A stretch of DNA of 6,415 nt from assembly GCA_035637315.1 (NCBI GenBank), contig DASPXK010000312.1, forward strand, positions 1 through 6,415, given 5' to 3'. The stretch is from DASPXK01 sp035637315 (GTDB taxonomy: Bacteria > Chloroflexota > UBA6077 > JACCZL01). The notes beneath the pieces are model-generated. The model was not told the origin of the DNA. It did not search any database and saw only the letters and a program-made list of their open reading frames with translations. Each line of letters opens with the position of its first letter. Positions within the stretch are counted from its first letter, which is position 1. The translations under genes and the position numbers were made by a program. Below are positions 5,679 through 6,415 of this stretch, one piece after another.

Positions 5679-5726
5679 GGTAGATAGTAGATTTGGTAGC
5701 GCGGGAGCGAAGAATCACGCCCCTAC
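5679..5726. repeat. Second composite repeat: heptamers, weak hairpin, GCCCCTAC
   Basis: Heptamer-like units GGTAGAT (5679-5685) and AGTAGAT (5686-5692) are followed by a degenerate third. Then comes an imperfect hairpin, GGG-A-GCG (5703-5709) against CGC-CCC (5718-5723), ending in GCCCCTAC (5719-5726). The order and orientation match the composite at 938-982. The heptamer sequence differs and the hairpin is degraded. The motif overlaps the stop codon of the LLM remnant. Confidence 0.5.
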
Positions 5727-6042
5727 TTTAGCGGGGGCGCCGCCGCCCCCAGGGCGTCGATCGTGGCCCCGCAACTGGCGCAGTCGAAGCCGGCGACCAC
5801 CGAGGCATGGGTCACGCCCGGCGAGGCGTAGGCGCGGAGCTTGGTCTGCGAGGTACGAGGGCGGGCCGACGAGGGCGGGGAAAGGAGATCGGGCCCCGGC
5901 CCCCAACCGGTTCGCTGACTGACATCCGCACGCGGGCGGCGAGGGGGGCGCCGCCCGCGTTGGCGTAGGCCCGGGCGAGCGGGGCCAGCTCTTCGGGAGC
6001 CACTCGCGTCGGCTGAAAGGGCAGGCCGTACCGGTATCCAGC
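5723..6042 (-). pseudogene. LLM-class oxidoreductase, frameshifted C-terminal fragment
   Basis: Three minus-strand frames each carry one piece of a luciferase-like C-terminus. The first (from about 6042) reads RYGLPFQPTRVAPEELAPLA and then RAYANAGG. The second reads PALVGPPSYLADQ. The third reads LRAYASPGVTHASVVAGFDC and runs to a TAG at 5725-5723. Removing one C from the CCCC run (minus strand 5880-5877) and one A from the AA at 5842-5841 joins them into a single 105-residue frame containing PALVGPPSYLADQLRAYASPGVTH split as above, the classic 'lvGtpe-vadqlraYaeaGvth' end of F420-dependent LLM proteins. The N-terminal two thirds are absent upstream of about 6042, where unrelated sequence begins. 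It is therefore truncated as well as frameshifted, although sequencing error at the two short runs could explain the shifts alone. Confidence 0.7.
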
Positions 6043-6133
6043 CTTGCGATCCCTGGTATTCTTGTGTCGGCCTCGACACCCGATCATTGCCGACCTTGCC
6101 ACCGGCCGATGACTAGCACTGTGAGGTGCGATC
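6043..6133. promoter_or_regulatory. Upstream region of the MaoC gene with a perfect dyad
   Basis: GTGTCG (6064-6069) and CGACAC (6074-6079) form a perfect six-base inverted repeat around GCCT, 54 bases before the MaoC start. It could be an operator or the scar between the LLM remnant and this gene. GAGGTG at 6123-6128, five bases before the ATG, is a good ribosome site. I see no convincing -35/-10 pair. Confidence 0.35.
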
Positions 6134-6415
6134 ATGAACGCTGCTAGAGTCGCTGTCCTCGGCGACTCGTTCACCGAAGAACAGATCCGCGCGATGCCCA
6201 CATACAGCTGGGACGTAGCGCGCGTCGGCGACACCGGACCGCCCTTCACTTACCTCGTCACGGCGGAGAGCATCGCCGCATACTGTGAGGCGGTGCGCAA
6301 CCACAACCCCCTGTATCTCGACCCCACCGTCGCGAGCCGGGGACCGTTCGCGGGGATCATCGCGCCGCCGACCTTCGCCTTTATGTGCGCCCCGCTCCGC
6401 CGCAATGAGGTGATG
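6134..6415 (+). CDS. MaoC-type hotdog dehydratase, N-terminal part; 3' end outside window
   Basis: The frame is open from ATG 6134 to the right edge (94 codons), with ribosome site GAGGTG five bases upstream. FTYLVTAESIAAYCEAVRNH, then NPLYLDPTVASRGPFAGIIA and PPTF (residues 38-81) match the N-terminal hotdog domain of MaoC-like/FAS1-type dehydratases. In these, the 'NPLY-D' segment and 'G-iiaPPtf' loop shape the acyl-CoA pocket. Such proteins hydrate or dehydrate enoyl-CoA thioesters, often as heterodimers or fused double hotdogs. The catalytic Asp-His segment of the active hotdog, if present, would come later and is not visible. It is transcribed away from the LLM remnant and is probably the first gene of an operon continuing to the right. 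Confidence 0.85.
   Translation, partial: MNAARVAVLGDSFTEEQIRAMPTYSWDVARVGDTGPPFTYLVTAESIAAYCEAVRNHNPLYLDPTVASRGPFAGIIAPPTFAFMCAPLRRNEVM

Noticed and set aside
5763..5792. CxxC-G in FDCASCGATIDAL looked like a zinc ribbon
   Set aside because: Only one cysteine pair, and the stretch continues directly from an LLM C-terminal motif, so it is better read as the end of that remnant.
1..6415. tRNA, rRNA, riboswitch, transposase, attachment sites or defence system
   Set aside because: None recognised on either strand. Uma2 alone is not evidence for a defence locus.

Overview
The window is GC-rich bacterial chromosomal DNA. It carries two tandem luciferase-like (LLM-class, probably F420-linked) oxidoreductases, an AhpD-like protein, a MaoC-type hotdog dehydratase, a Uma2 endonuclease-fold protein, short heptamer repeat arrays and dispersed palindromes. 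This mix suits an environmental Chloroflexota-like lineage. Rokubacteria or an actinobacterium are also possible, and no marker gene settles the question. Two genes run off the window edges: the hydrolase on the left and the MaoC protein on the right.

Layout from left to right. (1) 1-931, minus: alpha/beta hydrolase of the dienelactone-hydrolase type with an N-terminal membrane segment, cut off just before its catalytic Asp. (2) 887-1095: a repeat-rich junction with three heptamer arrays, a 20-bp perfect palindrome ending in a GCCCCTAC motif, and a hairpin. It reaches into both flanking reading frames. (3) 1016-2257, minus: 12-TM major facilitator transporter whose last residues are encoded by one heptamer array. 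(4) 2315-2446, plus: a remnant of the C-terminus of a RidA/YjgF-family gene. (5) 2429-3001, minus: AhpD-like (carboxymuconolactone decarboxylase fold) protein. (6) 3002-3054: compact divergent promoter. (7) 3055-4008 and 4008-4967, plus: two LLM-class oxidoreductases with overlapping stop and start codons (TGATG). (8) 4968-5083: short convergent intergenic with small hairpins. (9) 5084-5644, minus: Uma2-family protein. (10) 5679-5726: a second heptamer/hairpin/GCCCCTAC composite. (11) 5723-6042, minus: 3' fragment of another LLM-class gene, inactivated by two single-base insertions and 5' truncation. (12) 6134-6415, plus: MaoC-type dehydratase N-terminal part.

The AhpD-like gene and the LLM pair are transcribed divergently from one region in which the two -10 elements overlap on opposite strands. 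They may act on related substrates or be co-regulated redox enzymes, but the sequence names no substrate. The MFS transporter could move the substrate; this is inferred from proximity only. Several genes have a TATAAT-like hexamer placed so that transcription would begin at or very near the start codon, which suggests leaderless mRNAs. No complete new system is evident. The most noteworthy items are the two gene remnants, the composite repeat, and the overlapping divergent promoter.
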